Below are positions 1 through 8,398 of a stretch of DNA of 64,000 bases, piece after piece. Position 1 is the first letter of the stretch. Every line of letters starts with the position of its first letter. The notes beneath the pieces are model-generated. The model ran no database searches. It worked only from the letters and a program-made list of their open reading frames with translations, and was not told the origin of the DNA. The position numbers were made by a program, and so were the translations under genes. The stretch is from a gamma proteobacterium HdN1. Its GTDB lineage: Bacteria > Pseudomonadota > Gammaproteobacteria > Pseudomonadales > Ketobacteraceae. The stretch spans positions 1,338,527 through 1,402,526 of the forward strand of contig FP929140.1 of NCBI GenBank assembly GCA_000198515.1, read 5' to 3'.

Positions 1-757
1 CGCCGTAGGCGTTGGCAGCGCCCCACATGCGCTCCTCTTGGAATTGCATCATTTGCATCATGAAGCCGGCGCCTTCCATACCGACGAGGTTGCGCTGCGG
101 AACGTGGACGTTGTCAAAAAACACCTGTGCGGTGTCAGAGGAACGCATGCCGAGTTTGTTGAGCGGCTTGGAGACTTCAATTCCCTTGGCATCGCGCGGT
201 ACGATGATCATGGACTTGTTTTTATGCTTCGAGCCTTCCGAGGTGTTGGCGAGCAGACAGAACCAGTCGGCTTGGGTGGAGTTGGTGATCCACATTTTTG
301 TGCCGTTGATGACATAGTCGCCGTCCTTTTTTTCGGCGCGGGTTTTGATGGCCGCTACGTCCGAGCCGGCAGCGGGTTCGGAGACGGCGATGCTGGCGAC
401 GTATTCGCCTTTAAGGGCGGGTACAAGGTATTCGTTGCAAAGAGCTTCGGAGCCGAAGCGGGCGAGGGCAGGAGTGGCCATGTCGGTCTGGACGCCGATG
501 GCCAGCGGTACGCCGCCGCAACGGATGGCGCCAAGTTCTTCGGCAACGACCAGACCGTAGGAATAATCGAGGCCCATGCCACCGTATTTTTCCGGCTTGG
601 TGACGCCGAGCAGACCAAGGTCGCCCATTTTTTTGAACAGCTCATGGGCGGGGAAGGGGCCGTTTTCTTCCCATTCTTCGACGTGGGGGTTAATTTCTTT
701 TTCTACAAAATTGCGAACGGTGCGGCGTAGTTCTTCGTGCTCTTGGGTGAATTTCAT
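1..757 (-). CDS. atuD: Acyl-CoA dehydrogenase, probable citronellyl-CoA dehydrogenase AtuD (partial, 3' end outside window)
   Basis: About 252 N-terminal residues of an FAD-dependent acyl-CoA dehydrogenase are visible (family length about 385). The protein starts MKFTQEHEELRRTVRNF and carries the family signature VSEPAAGSD near residue 130, followed by WITNS. The ATG at 757 is preceded by an AAAGG ribosome site. It lies 57 bp downstream of the carboxyltransferase gene atuC, in the order atuA-B-C-D known from the acyclic terpene utilisation cluster of Pseudomonas aeruginosa and P. citronellolis, where AtuD oxidises citronellyl-CoA to geranyl-CoA. Family membership is read from sequence; the citronellyl-CoA specificity rests on the neighbourhood. 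Confidence 0.85.
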   Translation of the reverse strand, partial: MKFTQEHEELRRTVRNFVEKEINPHVEEWEENGPFPAHELFKKMGDLGLLGVTKPEKYGGMGLDYSYGLVVAEELGAIRCGGVPLAIGVQTDMATPALARFGSEALCNEYLVPALKGEYVASIAVSEPAAGSDVAAIKTRAEKKDGDYVINGTKMWITNSTQADWFCLLANTSEGSKHKNKSMIIVPRDAKGIEVSKPLNKLGMRSSDTAQVFFDNVHVPQRNLVGMEGAGFMMQMMQFQEERMWGAANAYG

Positions 758-783
758 GGGAATACCTTTACGAATTTAGGGAG

Positions 784-835
784 TTACAGGCGTGCAACGC
801 CAAAAGTTAGGGTTTTACAGGCGTGCAACGCCAAA
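784..835. repeat. 21-bp direct repeat duplicating the 3' end of atuC
   Basis: The 21-bp string TTACAGGCGTGCAACGCCAAA occurs at 784-804 and 815-835 (plus strand), ten bases apart. The right copy contains the atuC stop codon and its last codons; the left copy lies in the atuC-atuD spacer. Each copy contains GGCGTGCAACGCC, a 13-bp palindrome with one unpaired central base, so the spacer could form two small hairpins. Confidence 0.9.
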
Positions 836-2431
836 GGTGTTGCTGCTGAGTTTGCGGCGTTCGGCTTCGCGGCTGATGTCCATTACGAAGGCAAGTACTT
901 TGCGGGTATCGCGTGGGTCGATCAGGCCGTCGTCCCACAAATGGGCGGTGCCGTAGAGTGCGGTGGAGGACTGGTCGAGTTTCATTGCGGTGGTTTGTTC
1001 GAGCATGTCGAGTACTCGCGGATCGGGTTCGATGCCCTTGCTGCGTTGTTTTTGTTCGGCAACGATGCGCAATACCTTGCCAGCCTGTGCGCCACCCATG
1101 ACTGCCGTTTTGCTGTTGGGCCAAGCAAAAATGAAGCGTGGGTCAAGGCCGCGGCCGCACATGGCGTAGTTGCCCGCGCCGTAGGAGCCGCCGACGACGA
1201 TGGCGAATTTCGGTACGCGAGTATTGGCAACGGCCTGTATCATTTTGGAGCCGTGCTTGATAATGCCGCCGCGTTCGGAATCGGTACCCACCATGAATCC
1301 GGTGGTGTTGTGGCAGAATAGAATTGGCGTATTGCTCTGGTCGCAAAGCTGGATGAACTGGGCGGCCTTGGTGGCACCTTGCGGTGTAATCGGGCCGTTG
1401 TTGCCGATAAAGCCGAGTGAATGGCCTTCGATGGCGAGCCAGCCGCAGACGGTTTGGTTGTCGTATTCGTTTTTGTAGTCGAGAAAGTCGGAATCGTCGG
1501 CAATGCGGGCGATGATTTCGCGGCAGTCGTAGGGTTTTTTGGCGTCGTTCGGGACGATGCCAAGCAGCTCTTCGGCATCGTAGCGGGGGGCTTTGAAGGT
1601 TTTCTTGGCAGGCCACTGAAGTTGGTCGTTCCACGGGATTTTGCCGAGGATTTCCCGCGCCAGACGGATGCCGTCGGCGTCGGTTTCGGCGAGGTATTCT
1701 GCAGTGCCCGCGATGGATGCGTGCAGTTCTGCGCCGCCCAGTTCTTCGTCGGTGGCGACTTCCCCGGTGGCTGCCAGTAATAGTGGCGGGCCGGCAAGGA
1801 ACATTTTGGCGCGGTTACGTACGACGACGACATAGTCGGAAAGGCCAGGCTGGTAGGCACCGCCGGCGGTTGCGTTGCCGTGTACTACGGTAATTTGCGG
1901 GATTCCCATGGCGGAGGCGCGCGCCTGATTGGCGAAGGTGCGGGCGCCTTCGACAAAGATTTCACTGGCGTAGTTGAGGTTGGCGCCGCCGCTTTCGGAG
2001 AGCGTTATACCGGGCAGTTTGTTGTCGCGTGCGATTTCCTGCAGGCGCAGGGTTTTATACAGCCCTGCGGGGGAAATGGTACCACCCTTGATGGCGCTGT
2101 TGTTGGCGCAGACAAGGCAGCGTACTCCCTGTACATAGCCGATACCGGCGATGATGCCGCCGCCGGCTTCGCTGCCGTCCTTGTCATCGTGCATTTTGTA
2201 GCCGGCCAGTGACATCAGTTCCAGATAGGGGGAGCCCGGATCGAGCAGGCGTTCGATGCGTTCACGTGGCAGTAGCTGGTTGCGCTTGCGAAATTTCGGC
2301 AGGGCTTCTTCTGCCTTGGCGACGACTTTGTGTTCGATGCCGCGAAATTCGTTGATCAGGGTTTGCATGGTGGCTGCGTTCTGGCGGAATTCGCTGGAAT
2401 GCACGTCCAGTTGGGTTTCAATCACCGGCAT
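815..2431 (-). CDS. atuC: Geranyl-CoA carboxylase beta (carboxyltransferase) subunit AtuC
   Basis: A 538-residue biotin-dependent acyl-CoA carboxyltransferase. It has the glycine-rich motifs of both carboxyltransferase halves, such as GNNGPITPQGATKAAQF and VGGSYGAGNYAMCGRG. The length matches AtuC and its leucine-pathway paralogue LiuB (methylcrotonyl-CoA carboxylase beta). In the terpene pathway this subunit, with biotinylated AtuF, carboxylates geranyl-CoA to isohexenyl-glutaconyl-CoA. The flanking atuA and atuB genes, rather than liu genes, favour AtuC. The start at 2431 has CAGGAG eight bases upstream, inside the end of atuB, so the two genes are translationally close (5-bp gap). No atuF is in the window; it may lie beyond position 1. 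Confidence 0.88.
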   Translation of the reverse strand: MPVIETQLDVHSSEFRQNAATMQTLINEFRGIEHKVVAKAEEALPKFRKRNQLLPRERIERLLDPGSPYLELMSLAGYKMHDDKDGSEAGGGIIAGIGYVQGVRCLVCANNSAIKGGTISPAGLYKTLRLQEIARDNKLPGITLSESGGANLNYASEIFVEGARTFANQARASAMGIPQITVVHGNATAGGAYQPGLSDYVVVVRNRAKMFLAGPPLLLAATGEVATDEELGGAELHASIAGTAEYLAETDADGIRLAREILGKIPWNDQLQWPAKKTFKAPRYDAEELLGIVPNDAKKPYDCREIIARIADDSDFLDYKNEYDNQTVCGWLAIEGHSLGFIGNNGPITPQGATKAAQFIQLCDQSNTPILFCHNTTGFMVGTDSERGGIIKHGSKMIQAVANTRVPKFAIVVGGSYGAGNYAMCGRGLDPRFIFAWPNSKTAVMGGAQAGKVLRIVAEQKQRSKGIEPDPRVLDMLEQTTAMKLDQSSTALYGTAHLWDDGLIDPRDTRKVLAFVMDISREAERRKLSSNTFGVARL

Positions 2432-2436
2432 GGAAC

Positions 2437-3324
2437 TTACTCCTGATCTGGCTTGAATTGGTCTTCCAGCACTTTGGGTGCCTTGTAGCGATGGAAGCCG
2501 TTATAGATTTTGGTGGGTTTGCCGGTAACCAGCGGCAGGAAACCGCTCTCCAGCGGTGCGCCGCCGTCTACTCGCACCGTTTCACCGCTGATGAAGGCAG
2601 CGCCATCGCTCAACAGGAAGCAAATTACGGAGCTGACTTCAGCTTCGCTGCCCATGCGTCCGATGGGTACGTGGTTTTTCAGCAGCTTGATGCGCTCTTG
2701 GGTGCCTGGATCGTAGGTGTCCATACCGGAAGAGGCAATCCAGCCCGGTGCGACGGCATTGACACGCACGCGGCAGCAGCCCCATTCAACGGCGGCGGTT
2801 TTGGTGAAGTTATCCATACCGGCGCGGGCTGCCCCAGAGTGGCCCATGCCGGGCATACCTTTCCACATGTCTGCCGTTATGTTGACGATGGCGCCGCCGC
2901 GCGTGTTCATGGACTGGAAGAATACTTCGCGGGCCATCAGGAATCCGCCCACTAAATTTGTGCGGATTACGGTTTCAAAGCCCTTCTGGGTGATCATGAC
3001 GAGCGGTGATGGGTACTGACCACCAGCGTTATTCACGAGGCCGTGAATCTGGCCGTGCTTGGCAACGATGGCGGCAACGGTGGCTTTTACTTTGTCTTCT
3101 TCGCGGATATCGCAGGCATAGCCATCGGCGCTGCCGCCGTCTTCGATGATCTCTGCGACGACTGTGTCGAGCTTTTCTTGTTTGCGGCCAATGATCGTAA
3201 CGTGTGCACCGAGTGACGCAAGTTCGTGAGCGGTGCATCGGCCGATGCCGCTACCGCCGCCGGTAACGACGATGTTTTTACCCTTGAATGAGTCGGGTGC
3301 AAGTGTGGATCTGTACTTGGGCAT
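2437..3324 (-). CDS. atuB: SDR-family oxidoreductase AtuB (2,4-dienoyl-CoA-reductase-like subgroup)
   Basis: A 295-residue short-chain dehydrogenase with the nucleotide-binding motif TGGGSGIG near residue 21 and the NNAGG motif. At the catalytic position the usual Tyr-xxx-Lys is absent: the sequence reads GHSGAARAGMDNFTK, so Ser and Arg stand where Tyr and Lys are expected. That pattern is typical of 2,4-dienoyl-CoA-reductase-like SDRs rather than alcohol dehydrogenases. The gene sits between atuA and atuC. AtuB has no firmly assigned reaction; a role in oxidising citronellol or citronellal, or in handling an unsaturated CoA ester, is inference. Confidence 0.85.
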   Translation of the reverse strand: MPKYRSTLAPDSFKGKNIVVTGGGSGIGRCTAHELASLGAHVTIIGRKQEKLDTVVAEIIEDGGSADGYACDIREEDKVKATVAAIVAKHGQIHGLVNNAGGQYPSPLVMITQKGFETVIRTNLVGGFLMAREVFFQSMNTRGGAIVNITADMWKGMPGMGHSGAARAGMDNFTKTAAVEWGCCRVRVNAVAPGWIASSGMDTYDPGTQERIKLLKNHVPIGRMGSEAEVSSVICFLLSDGAAFISGETVRVDGGAPLESGFLPLVTGKPTKIYNGFHRYKAPKVLEDQFKPDQE

Positions 3325-3387
3325 GGGGCTCTCCTTGAATCGTGTTGTCGTTCTTCTGAAAGTGAAATAAAAAAGCGAAGCAGCGCG

Positions 3388-5226
3388 CTAAAGCGAATCT
3401 GCGATGGATTTGCTGATCGGAACCGGAAATTCCAGCAGTTGTTGCGCAAAGGCTTTGCCTTGTGGATCGACTCGCAGGCTTGCGATCCCGCCGCCGCCTA
3501 AGCTGTGGGTGAGCAGGAAGTTTAGACCGGATATTCCCGGAAGCTCCCAACGTTTGGCTTCGCTGTGCGCATCGTCCATTGTGTGCGCCATAAAATCTGC
3601 AACGGCTTGAGTGGTGAGCGCTGCGCGAATATAGGGCAGATATTCGGGTTTGCGAGCCATAACGCCGATGTTGCTATGGTTGCCCTTATCGCCGGAGCGT
3701 GCCCATGCCAATTGAATTAGCGGCACGCTGGTCGTGCATGCTTCGATTGTTGGGCTTGGGTCGCTATGCGCTGTAGGTTCATCGTTGTTTGAAGAGGCCG
3801 CGTCAATCGTAGTGCTTGTGACGGGTAGCTTTACCGGCTCCGTGTGCTCGCCCACGCGGATGGAGAGGGCAAGTTCTGTTTTGGGAACCAAAGTGGAGAA
3901 CAACCGGATCACCGGCGTTGCCTTCGGGCGACCGCCTGCCATGCCGGTGATGCCGGGCACCATTGCGGTCGAGGCTTGGGCGACTTCGCGGCTGAATAAT
4001 TCCAGTGCGGCGCGATTTGGGTGCTTGAGTGCGATGCGTAAAAATACTTCGCGAGGATTTTTGATGCGAGAGTGGGGGCCGTAGGTGGTTTCGGTGCCGA
4101 GCACGTCCAGCGCGAGATCGGTAATATCGCCGAGGCTGCGTTCACTAAATAGCTGGCGGGCTTTGCGTATGAGTGCTTCGCCGGTGCGGAGGGCTTTGCG
4201 GGGGGCGTCGATCCCGCCCACCATAAACATACCGGTCAAACGAAAGCCGTCTAGGTAGGTTGCGCTGACTTTGTACGTGCTGGTGGGCGGCCTGCCTTTG
4301 GCGTTGTGCGCGCGCACCCGATTTTCACCGACCTGTTCGAGTTGAACCTGGGTGAAATCGCATACGACGTCGGGCAAAAGGTATGCGGCGGGGTCGCCAA
4401 TTTCATAAAGGAGCTGCTCGCCTACGGTGGCGCGCGATACCAGCCCGCCGGTGCCTTCCGGTTTGGTTACCACAAAGCTTCCGTCGGCTTCGCACTCGAC
4501 GATGGGGAAGCCCATGTTTTCGTAGCCGGGAACGCTCTCCCAGTCGGTAAAGTTGCCGCCGCAGCACTGTGTGCCACACTCAATGATATGGCCAGCGAGG
4601 GAGCCTTGGGCGAGCTTGTCGTAGTCTTGCCAGCCCCAGCCGAATTCGTACACCAGTGGCGCAAGCACTAGTGCGCTGTCAACGATGCGCCCAGTGATGA
4701 CGATGTCGGCACCGGCCTGCAAGGCAGCAACGATGGCGGGTGCGCCCAGATAGGCGTTCATGGTGACGGTGCTTGCAGGGAGTGGGGCGCCGTCTGGATC
4801 GTGCAGATTGAGCGCGTCCAAGCGTTTGCGTTCCGCTTGCAGATTATCGCCCTCAATGATGGCGACCTTGAGGGAGAGCCCTTGCTTTTGGATAAGTGCT
4901 TCCAGTGCGCGTTTACAGGCTTGCGGGTGGATGCCGCCGGCGTTGCTGATGACCTTGATGCCTTGAGCGGCGATTTCGGGCAGCAACGGCGCCATTACGT
5001 TGGTAACAAAATCGGGCGCGTAGCCGGCCTCTGGGTTTTTTAGGCGGGCGCCGGCCATGATGGAAAGAGTGACTTCCGCAAGGTAGTCAAAGACGAGGTA
5101 GTCAAGTTTGGCATGTCGGACAAGCTGGAAGGCGGCTGTCTCGGTATCGCCCCAAAAGCCGCTGGCGCAGCCGATGCGGAGGGTGGATGTGCGCGGTGAG
5201 GCGCCGGCTGTAGCGGTGGTCGTCAT
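3388..5226 (-). CDS. atuA: Acyclic terpene utilisation protein AtuA (DUF1446 family)
   Basis: A 612-residue protein of the AtuA/DUF1446 family. The N-terminal ~450 residues carry the family pattern ([37 protein letters not shown]). A separate C-terminal ~110-residue domain begins around [16 protein letters not shown], as in full-length AtuA proteins. The start at 5226 follows GAGGAG with good spacing. AtuA is required for growth on citronellol in Pseudomonas but its biochemical role is unknown. It is the first gene of the atu operon; an AtuR-type operator lies 62 bp upstream of its start codon (5288-5305). Confidence 0.9.
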   Translation of the reverse strand: MTTTATAGASPRTSTLRIGCASGFWGDTETAAFQLVRHAKLDYLVFDYLAEVTLSIMAGARLKNPEAGYAPDFVTNVMAPLLPEIAAQGIKVISNAGGIHPQACKRALEALIQKQGLSLKVAIIEGDNLQAERKRLDALNLHDPDGAPLPASTVTMNAYLGAPAIVAALQAGADIVITGRIVDSALVLAPLVYEFGWGWQDYDKLAQGSLAGHIIECGTQCCGGNFTDWESVPGYENMGFPIVECEADGSFVVTKPEGTGGLVSRATVGEQLLYEIGDPAAYLLPDVVCDFTQVQLEQVGENRVRAHNAKGRPPTSTYKVSATYLDGFRLTGMFMVGGIDAPRKALRTGEALIRKARQLFSERSLGDITDLALDVLGTETTYGPHSRIKNPREVFLRIALKHPNRAALELFSREVAQASTAMVPGITGMAGGRPKATPVIRLFSTLVPKTELALSIRVGEHTEPVKLPVTSTTIDAASSNNDEPTAHSDPSPTIEACTTSVPLIQLAWARSGDKGNHSNIGVMARKPEYLPYIRAALTTQAVADFMAHTMDDAHSEAKRWELPGISGLNFLLTHSLGGGGIASLRVDPQGKAFAQQLLEFPVPISKSIADSL

Positions 5227-5287
5227 GGCGAACTCCTCGGGTGATTCGGCAAGGTTAGAGGCATGCAGTCACGCTGGTAATAAATCT

Positions 5288-5305
5288 ACCAAGCAAGCGC
5301 TTGGT
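5288..5305. promoter_or_regulatory. AtuR-type operator, copy 1 (upstream of atuA)
   Basis: ACCAAGC-AAGC-GCTTGGT is a perfect 7-bp inverted repeat with a 4-bp spacer. An identical 18-bp site lies at 6057-6074. Its position between atuA and the regulator atuR, and its TetR-like symmetry, make AtuR the likely ligand. Binding itself is inferred. Confidence 0.75.
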
Positions 5306-5329
5306 TTGTAAAGAGGGTTGCGCTAAAAT
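5301..5329 (+). promoter_or_regulatory. Rightward promoter in the left repeat copy (relic of the atuR promoter)
   Basis: TTGGTT at 5301-5306 and TAAAAT at 5324-5329 are separated by 17 bp, matching the arrangement in front of atuR at 6070-6098. The -35 element overlaps the operator. In this copy the promoter points at the Fic-type fragment at 5575 rather than at atuR. Confidence 0.45.
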
Positions 5330-5472
5330 TTAGCGTAGGCGGGCAGCGGGTTGGGGGATGGAGACTGGGGAATGTGGTGTGTCTTGATAGAAACCACTGG
5401 CCGCCATAAACGTTTTAGGTGGTGTCATGAGAATTGGAATCTTGCGTCGCTGAGGAACGCCGGTTGTGTCGT

Positions 5473-5533
5473 GAGCCGAATCACCGCTATTATCGGCTCG
5501 TTAAATGAGCCGAATCACCACTATTGTCGGCTC
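5473..5533. repeat. Two tandem 27-bp units, each a GAGCCGA/TCGGCTC hairpin
   Basis: Each unit (5473-5499 and 5507-5533) is GAGCCGA, thirteen bases, TCGGCTC. They repeat with a 34-bp period and differ at two positions. Each can fold as a 7-bp stem, or can serve as a dyad operator. They end 41 bp before the start of the winged-helix fragment at 5575, so they could be its binding sites; that link is inference. Confidence 0.8.
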
Positions 5534-5574
5534 ATTTGACGTGGTCTTGTAACCGACAAGGACTAAGCAAGCAG

Positions 5575-5832
5575 ATGACCGCTCACTGGATCTGGCAACA
5601 GAATGGCAGCAAGCCGCTAAGTGCTGAGCAGATCAAGGTGTTGAACCGGCTGCTAGACGGTGGCGAGAGCGGCTTTTTGCAGGGCATCAGCGCCAGCCAA
5701 TATCAGAAGCTAGCCAAGGTCAGTAAGGCTACAGCCACACGTCATCTGGCCGACTTGTTAGAAAAAGGCTGCATTGAAAAATTGCCTAGTGGCGGCAGAA
5801 ATACCCGCTATCAGATCAAGGTGATGGAATAG
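5575..5832 (+). pseudogene. C-terminal winged-helix fragment of a Fic-family protein, or a stand-alone small HTH protein
   Basis: 85 codons beginning MTAHWIWQQNGSKPL. The sequence has the pattern of the C-terminal winged helix of Fic/DUF4172 proteins: LNRLLDGGESGF, then VSKATATRHLADLLEKG, then GGRNTRY. The Fic catalytic domain (HPFxxGNGR) is absent upstream, so the gene is either a truncated remnant or has been reduced to a small DNA-binding protein. It lies inside the stretch that separates the two copies of the atu regulatory region and is preceded by two operator-like dyads. The ATG has only a weak ribosome site. Homology is judged by eye. Confidence 0.55.
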
Positions 5833-6056
5833 CCAATTAGTGAGCGTATCTCGTTGGGGCTTGCCTTCCCACAGTTCTTGCCGTCGACCGCTGATGCGTT
5901 TTGGCACCGTCTTGGCACAGCAGAGGCGGGTTGGATTTCGGTGCGTAAGACTCACGGCCACTTCATGTAGTGCATGTCATTGCGTGGTCGGTGTAGTTGT
6001 TGCGTTTGTATTAGGCTTTGTTAGAGGCATGCAGTCTGTCGGTGATAGGCCCGTCC

Positions 6057-6074
6057 ACCAAGCAAGCGCTTGGT
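6057..6074. promoter_or_regulatory. AtuR-type operator, copy 2 (upstream of atuR)
   Basis: Identical to 5288-5305: ACCAAGC-AAGC-GCTTGGT. It lies 53 bp before the atuR start and overlaps the predicted -35 element, as expected for autorepression. Confidence 0.75.
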
Positions 6075-6098
6075 TTGCAAAGAAGGCTGCGCTAAAAT
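6070..6098 (+). promoter_or_regulatory. Predicted atuR promoter
   Basis: TTGGTT at 6070-6075, a 17-bp spacer and TAAAAT at 6093-6098, 29 bp before the atuR ATG. The -35 element lies in the right arm of the operator. Confidence 0.5.
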
Positions 6099-6127
6099 AT
6101 AGGGTAGGCGAGCAGCGGAGTCAGAGA

Positions 6128-6739
6128 ATGCGTAATGCGGATAAGCACTTGGTAAGTGGGATTGAGGATTCACCGCGTGGGCGAATTCTGTCGGCGGCGG
6201 CGCATCTGTTTCGGGAAAAGGGCTATGAGCGCACCACCGTGCGGGATTTGGCGCAGGAGGTGGGCATTCAGTCGGGTTCGATTTTTCATCACTTTCGAGC
6301 CAAGGAAGACATCCTGCGTGAGGTGATGATCGACGTAATTCTATTCAATACCGAACGCATGGAGCAGGCGGTGGCTGAGGCTGCAAGTACGGTTGAGAAG
6401 CTGCGTGCGCTGATTCGCTGCGAACTGATTTCGATTACTGGTGATACCAGTGAGGCGATGGCGGTATTGATCTCAGAGTGGCGCTGTCTGGGTGCAGATA
6501 GCCAGCAGTATATTCTTGGGTTGCGGGCCAAGTATGAGGCGATTTGGCTGCGCGTATTGGTGCAGCTTAAGGAGGAGGCGCTGCTTGCGGATGGCGTGGA
6601 TGTGTTTGTGCTGAGGCGCTTGTTGACGGGGGCGCTGGGGGCTTCGCACTATTGGTACAATCCGAAGGGGCCGATGGGAATTGATGCGATTACGGAGCAG
6701 GCGATGTTGTTGGTGGTGGGTGGGACTATCACAGCCTAA
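6128..6739 (+). CDS. atuR: TetR-family repressor, probable AtuR
   Basis: A 203-residue TetR/AcrR regulator. The N-terminal helix-turn-helix spans roughly residues 18-62 (RILSAAAHLFREKGYERTT, VRDLAQEVGIQSGSIFHHF), followed by an all-helical ligand domain. The ATG at 6128 was chosen because the HTH begins just downstream and the upstream frame is only the duplicated regulatory DNA. It is divergent to atuA, as AtuR is in Pseudomonas, where it represses the atu genes until terpenoid CoA intermediates appear. The identical dyads before atuA and before this gene support regulation of both. Ligand specificity cannot be read from sequence. Confidence 0.8.
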   Translation: MRNADKHLVSGIEDSPRGRILSAAAHLFREKGYERTTVRDLAQEVGIQSGSIFHHFRAKEDILREVMIDVILFNTERMEQAVAEAASTVEKLRALIRCELISITGDTSEAMAVLISEWRCLGADSQQYILGLRAKYEAIWLRVLVQLKEEALLADGVDVFVLRRLLTGALGASHYWYNPKGPMGIDAITEQAMLLVVGGTITA

Positions 6740-6784
6740 AATGGGCCTGCTTTTGTGCTGGCCCGGTGCGCCCGTAAAAGCTGT

Positions 6785-6790
6785 TATAAT
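6785..6790 (+). promoter_or_regulatory. Probable -10 element of hipBA
   Basis: TATAAT at 6785-6790 stands 38 bp before the hipB start codon. A convincing -35 element or inverted-repeat operator was not seen. Confidence 0.4.
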
Positions 6791-6828
6791 GGCATTATCT
6801 CTAAATAAGCCGTGTAATCATCGTTATT

Positions 6829-7140
6829 ATGGATTTATATTTCCCAACTTCCACTGAAATCGTGCAACTTTTATGCGGACGTTTGCGTGACCTGCGCCTT
6901 GCGCAGCAGTGGACTCAGGCTGAGCTTGGACGCCGAGCTGGGGTTGGCCTAAGCACGGTTTCTAACTTGGAAGCTGGACGCAATGTGAGCTTTGAAACGG
7001 TTGTTAAAGTAGCAATGGTTTTGGGATGTGCGCAGGAGTTGGGGAAACTGTTTGAGCCTCAGGTAAACAGCATCGCCGATATTAAACGGTTTGAGTTGGC
7101 CAAGAGCCGCAAGCGTATTCGGGAGCGCAAAGATGATTGA
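6829..7140 (+). CDS. hipB: XRE-family antitoxin, HipB-like
   Basis: A 103-residue protein with a helix-turn-helix of the XRE/Cro type at about residues 20-70 (RLAQQWTQAELGRRAGVGLSTVSNLEAGR split by the turn). It ends in a basic tail, and its stop overlaps the start of hipA by 8 bp (the ATG at 7133 lies inside its last codons). In HipBA systems the antitoxin binds the kinase toxin and represses the operon. Order, overlap and partner make this assignment secure at family level. Confidence 0.85.
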   Translation: MDLYFPTSTEIVQLLCGRLRDLRLAQQWTQAELGRRAGVGLSTVSNLEAGRNVSFETVVKVAMVLGCAQELGKLFEPQVNSIADIKRFELAKSRKRIRERKDD

Positions 7141-8398
7141 GCAAGTGCGCGTTTTCTACGAAGGCTGGGGTGAGCGTTGGCATTGGGGCACGCTGTTTTC
7201 CAAGCAAGGAAGTGCGGGTCGCACGCAAATCAGTTTTGAATACAGCACGGCGGCGATTGAGAAGCACCTTGAATTAGGGGTGTATGTTTTACCGCTGGCA
7301 GGGCCAAAGCTCAGGCAGGGTTTTCCTTTGCATCAGCAACAGCTACCCGGCCCAATTTACGATGCGCTTCCCGATGGCTGGGGCATGTTGCTTATGGACA
7401 GACTATTTAAGCGTCAAGGTTTGGATCCTGCGCGTATTAGCCCTTTGGCACGGCTGAGCTATATCGGCGATACCGCTATGGGTGCACTCACATTCGAGCC
7501 GGTTTTGGGTGCTTTTCCCGCAGCAGAGGATGTTTCGTTGTTGCGCTTGGCGCAAGAAGTGCGGGAGGTATTAAACGGTGAGGGTGGTGAATTTTTAGAC
7601 AGACTCTTGCGGCTGGGCGGTTCGCCCCAGGGGGCGCGGCCTAAATTGCTACTTTACCAAGAGCCACAAAACCAGCATTTTAGTACCCTGCCTACGGCCG
7701 GTAGCGAAGCTTGGCTGGTTAAATTTCCTGCGCAAAACGAGCACGCAGAAGTGTGTGCTGTTGAAAGGCTGTATTCGCATTGCTTAGAGCTATGCGGTAT
7801 CGAAACTCCGGAGGCTCAATACTTGTCACTGCCGCAGGGGTTGGCAGCATTTGCTAGCAAGCGCTTTGACCGCAAAGCAGGATTACGTATCCCTATTCAA
7901 ACGCTTGCCGCGTTTACAGGGGCAGATTATCGAGTGCCGGGAAGCTTGGATTACAGGAGTTTTTTGCGTGCGACGATGCTTTGCACGAAAGATGCTAGCC
8001 AAAAAGCCATTGCCTTCGAGCGCGCGTTGTTTAATGTGATCTTTCATAATCGTGATGATCACCCCAAAAATTTTTCCTATGTGATGCAAAAAAATGGCGC
8101 TTGGCAGATTGCCCCCGCTTACGACGTTACCTTTTGTGAAGGACCCGGTGGATACCATCAGATGGATGTCTTGGGCGAGGCGCTCACCATCAGCCGCCAA
8201 TCCGTGCTGCGTTTGGGCACGCAAGAAGCGGGGTTGGCTGAACAGGATGTGCTGAACCAGTTGGATCGCTTTGCTGCAGTAGCGCGAAAATTCAGTCAGC
8301 TGGCCCAGCAAATAGTGCCTGCTGCTATTCGCCCCGCCACCTTGACGCATATCCAGCAGCGTATAAATGACAATTTGAGTCGTTTGCAATGCGCATGA
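7133..8398 (+). CDS. hipA: HipA-family serine/threonine kinase toxin
   Basis: A 421-residue HipA-type kinase. Visible motifs are the phosphorylatable-loop region GGSPQGARPK near residue 165, the catalytic HNRDDHPKNF near residue 303 and the metal-binding APAYDVTF that follows. The N-terminal HipA domain includes ALPDGWGMLLMDR. The start at 7133 is used because it overlaps hipB and begins the conserved N-terminus. HipA kinases phosphorylate aminoacyl-tRNA synthetases such as GltX and cause growth arrest; the target here is unknown. All key kinase residues appear intact, so the toxin is probably active. Confidence 0.88.
   Translation: MIEQVRVFYEGWGERWHWGTLFSKQGSAGRTQISFEYSTAAIEKHLELGVYVLPLAGPKLRQGFPLHQQQLPGPIYDALPDGWGMLLMDRLFKRQGLDPARISPLARLSYIGDTAMGALTFEPVLGAFPAAEDVSLLRLAQEVREVLNGEGGEFLDRLLRLGGSPQGARPKLLLYQEPQNQHFSTLPTAGSEAWLVKFPAQNEHAEVCAVERLYSHCLELCGIETPEAQYLSLPQGLAAFASKRFDRKAGLRIPIQTLAAFTGADYRVPGSLDYRSFLRATMLCTKDASQKAIAFERALFNVIFHNRDDHPKNFSYVMQKNGAWQIAPAYDVTFCEGPGGYHQMDVLGEALTISRQSVLRLGTQEAGLAEQDVLNQLDRFAAVARKFSQLAQQIVPAAIRPATLTHIQQRINDNLSRLQCA

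Larger units (their letters stand above)
5254..5349. repeat. Left copy of duplicated atuA/atuR regulatory region
   Basis: About 96 bp, from GTTAGAGGCATGCAGTC to GCAGCGG, recur at 6020-6118 in the same orientation, with scattered mismatches and a slightly different gap length in the middle. This copy adjoins atuA. It holds an operator, plus the remains of the promoter and leader that still precede atuR in the right copy. Divergence between copies suggests the duplication is not recent. Confidence 0.85.
6020..6118. repeat. Right copy of duplicated atuA/atuR regulatory region
   Basis: Direct-repeat partner of 5254-5349. This copy leads into atuR. The part left of the operator (GTTAGAGGCATGCAGTC) corresponds to the atuA leader in the left copy and has no function evident here. 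Confidence 0.85.

Noticed and set aside
38-730. Long plus-strand open frame over the start of the window
   Set aside because: It is the complement of a well-conserved acyl-CoA dehydrogenase read on the minus strand; the translation has no recognisable motif.
815-2431. LiuB (methylcrotonyl-CoA carboxylase beta) instead of AtuC
   Set aside because: The two are hard to separate by eye, but the neighbours atuA, atuB and a divergent AtuR-type TetR are those of the atu cluster, not of the liu operon.
5840-6127. N-terminal extension of AtuR
   Set aside because: The frame is open upstream of 6128 but consists of the duplicated operator/promoter DNA; TetR proteins begin just before the HTH, as at 6128.
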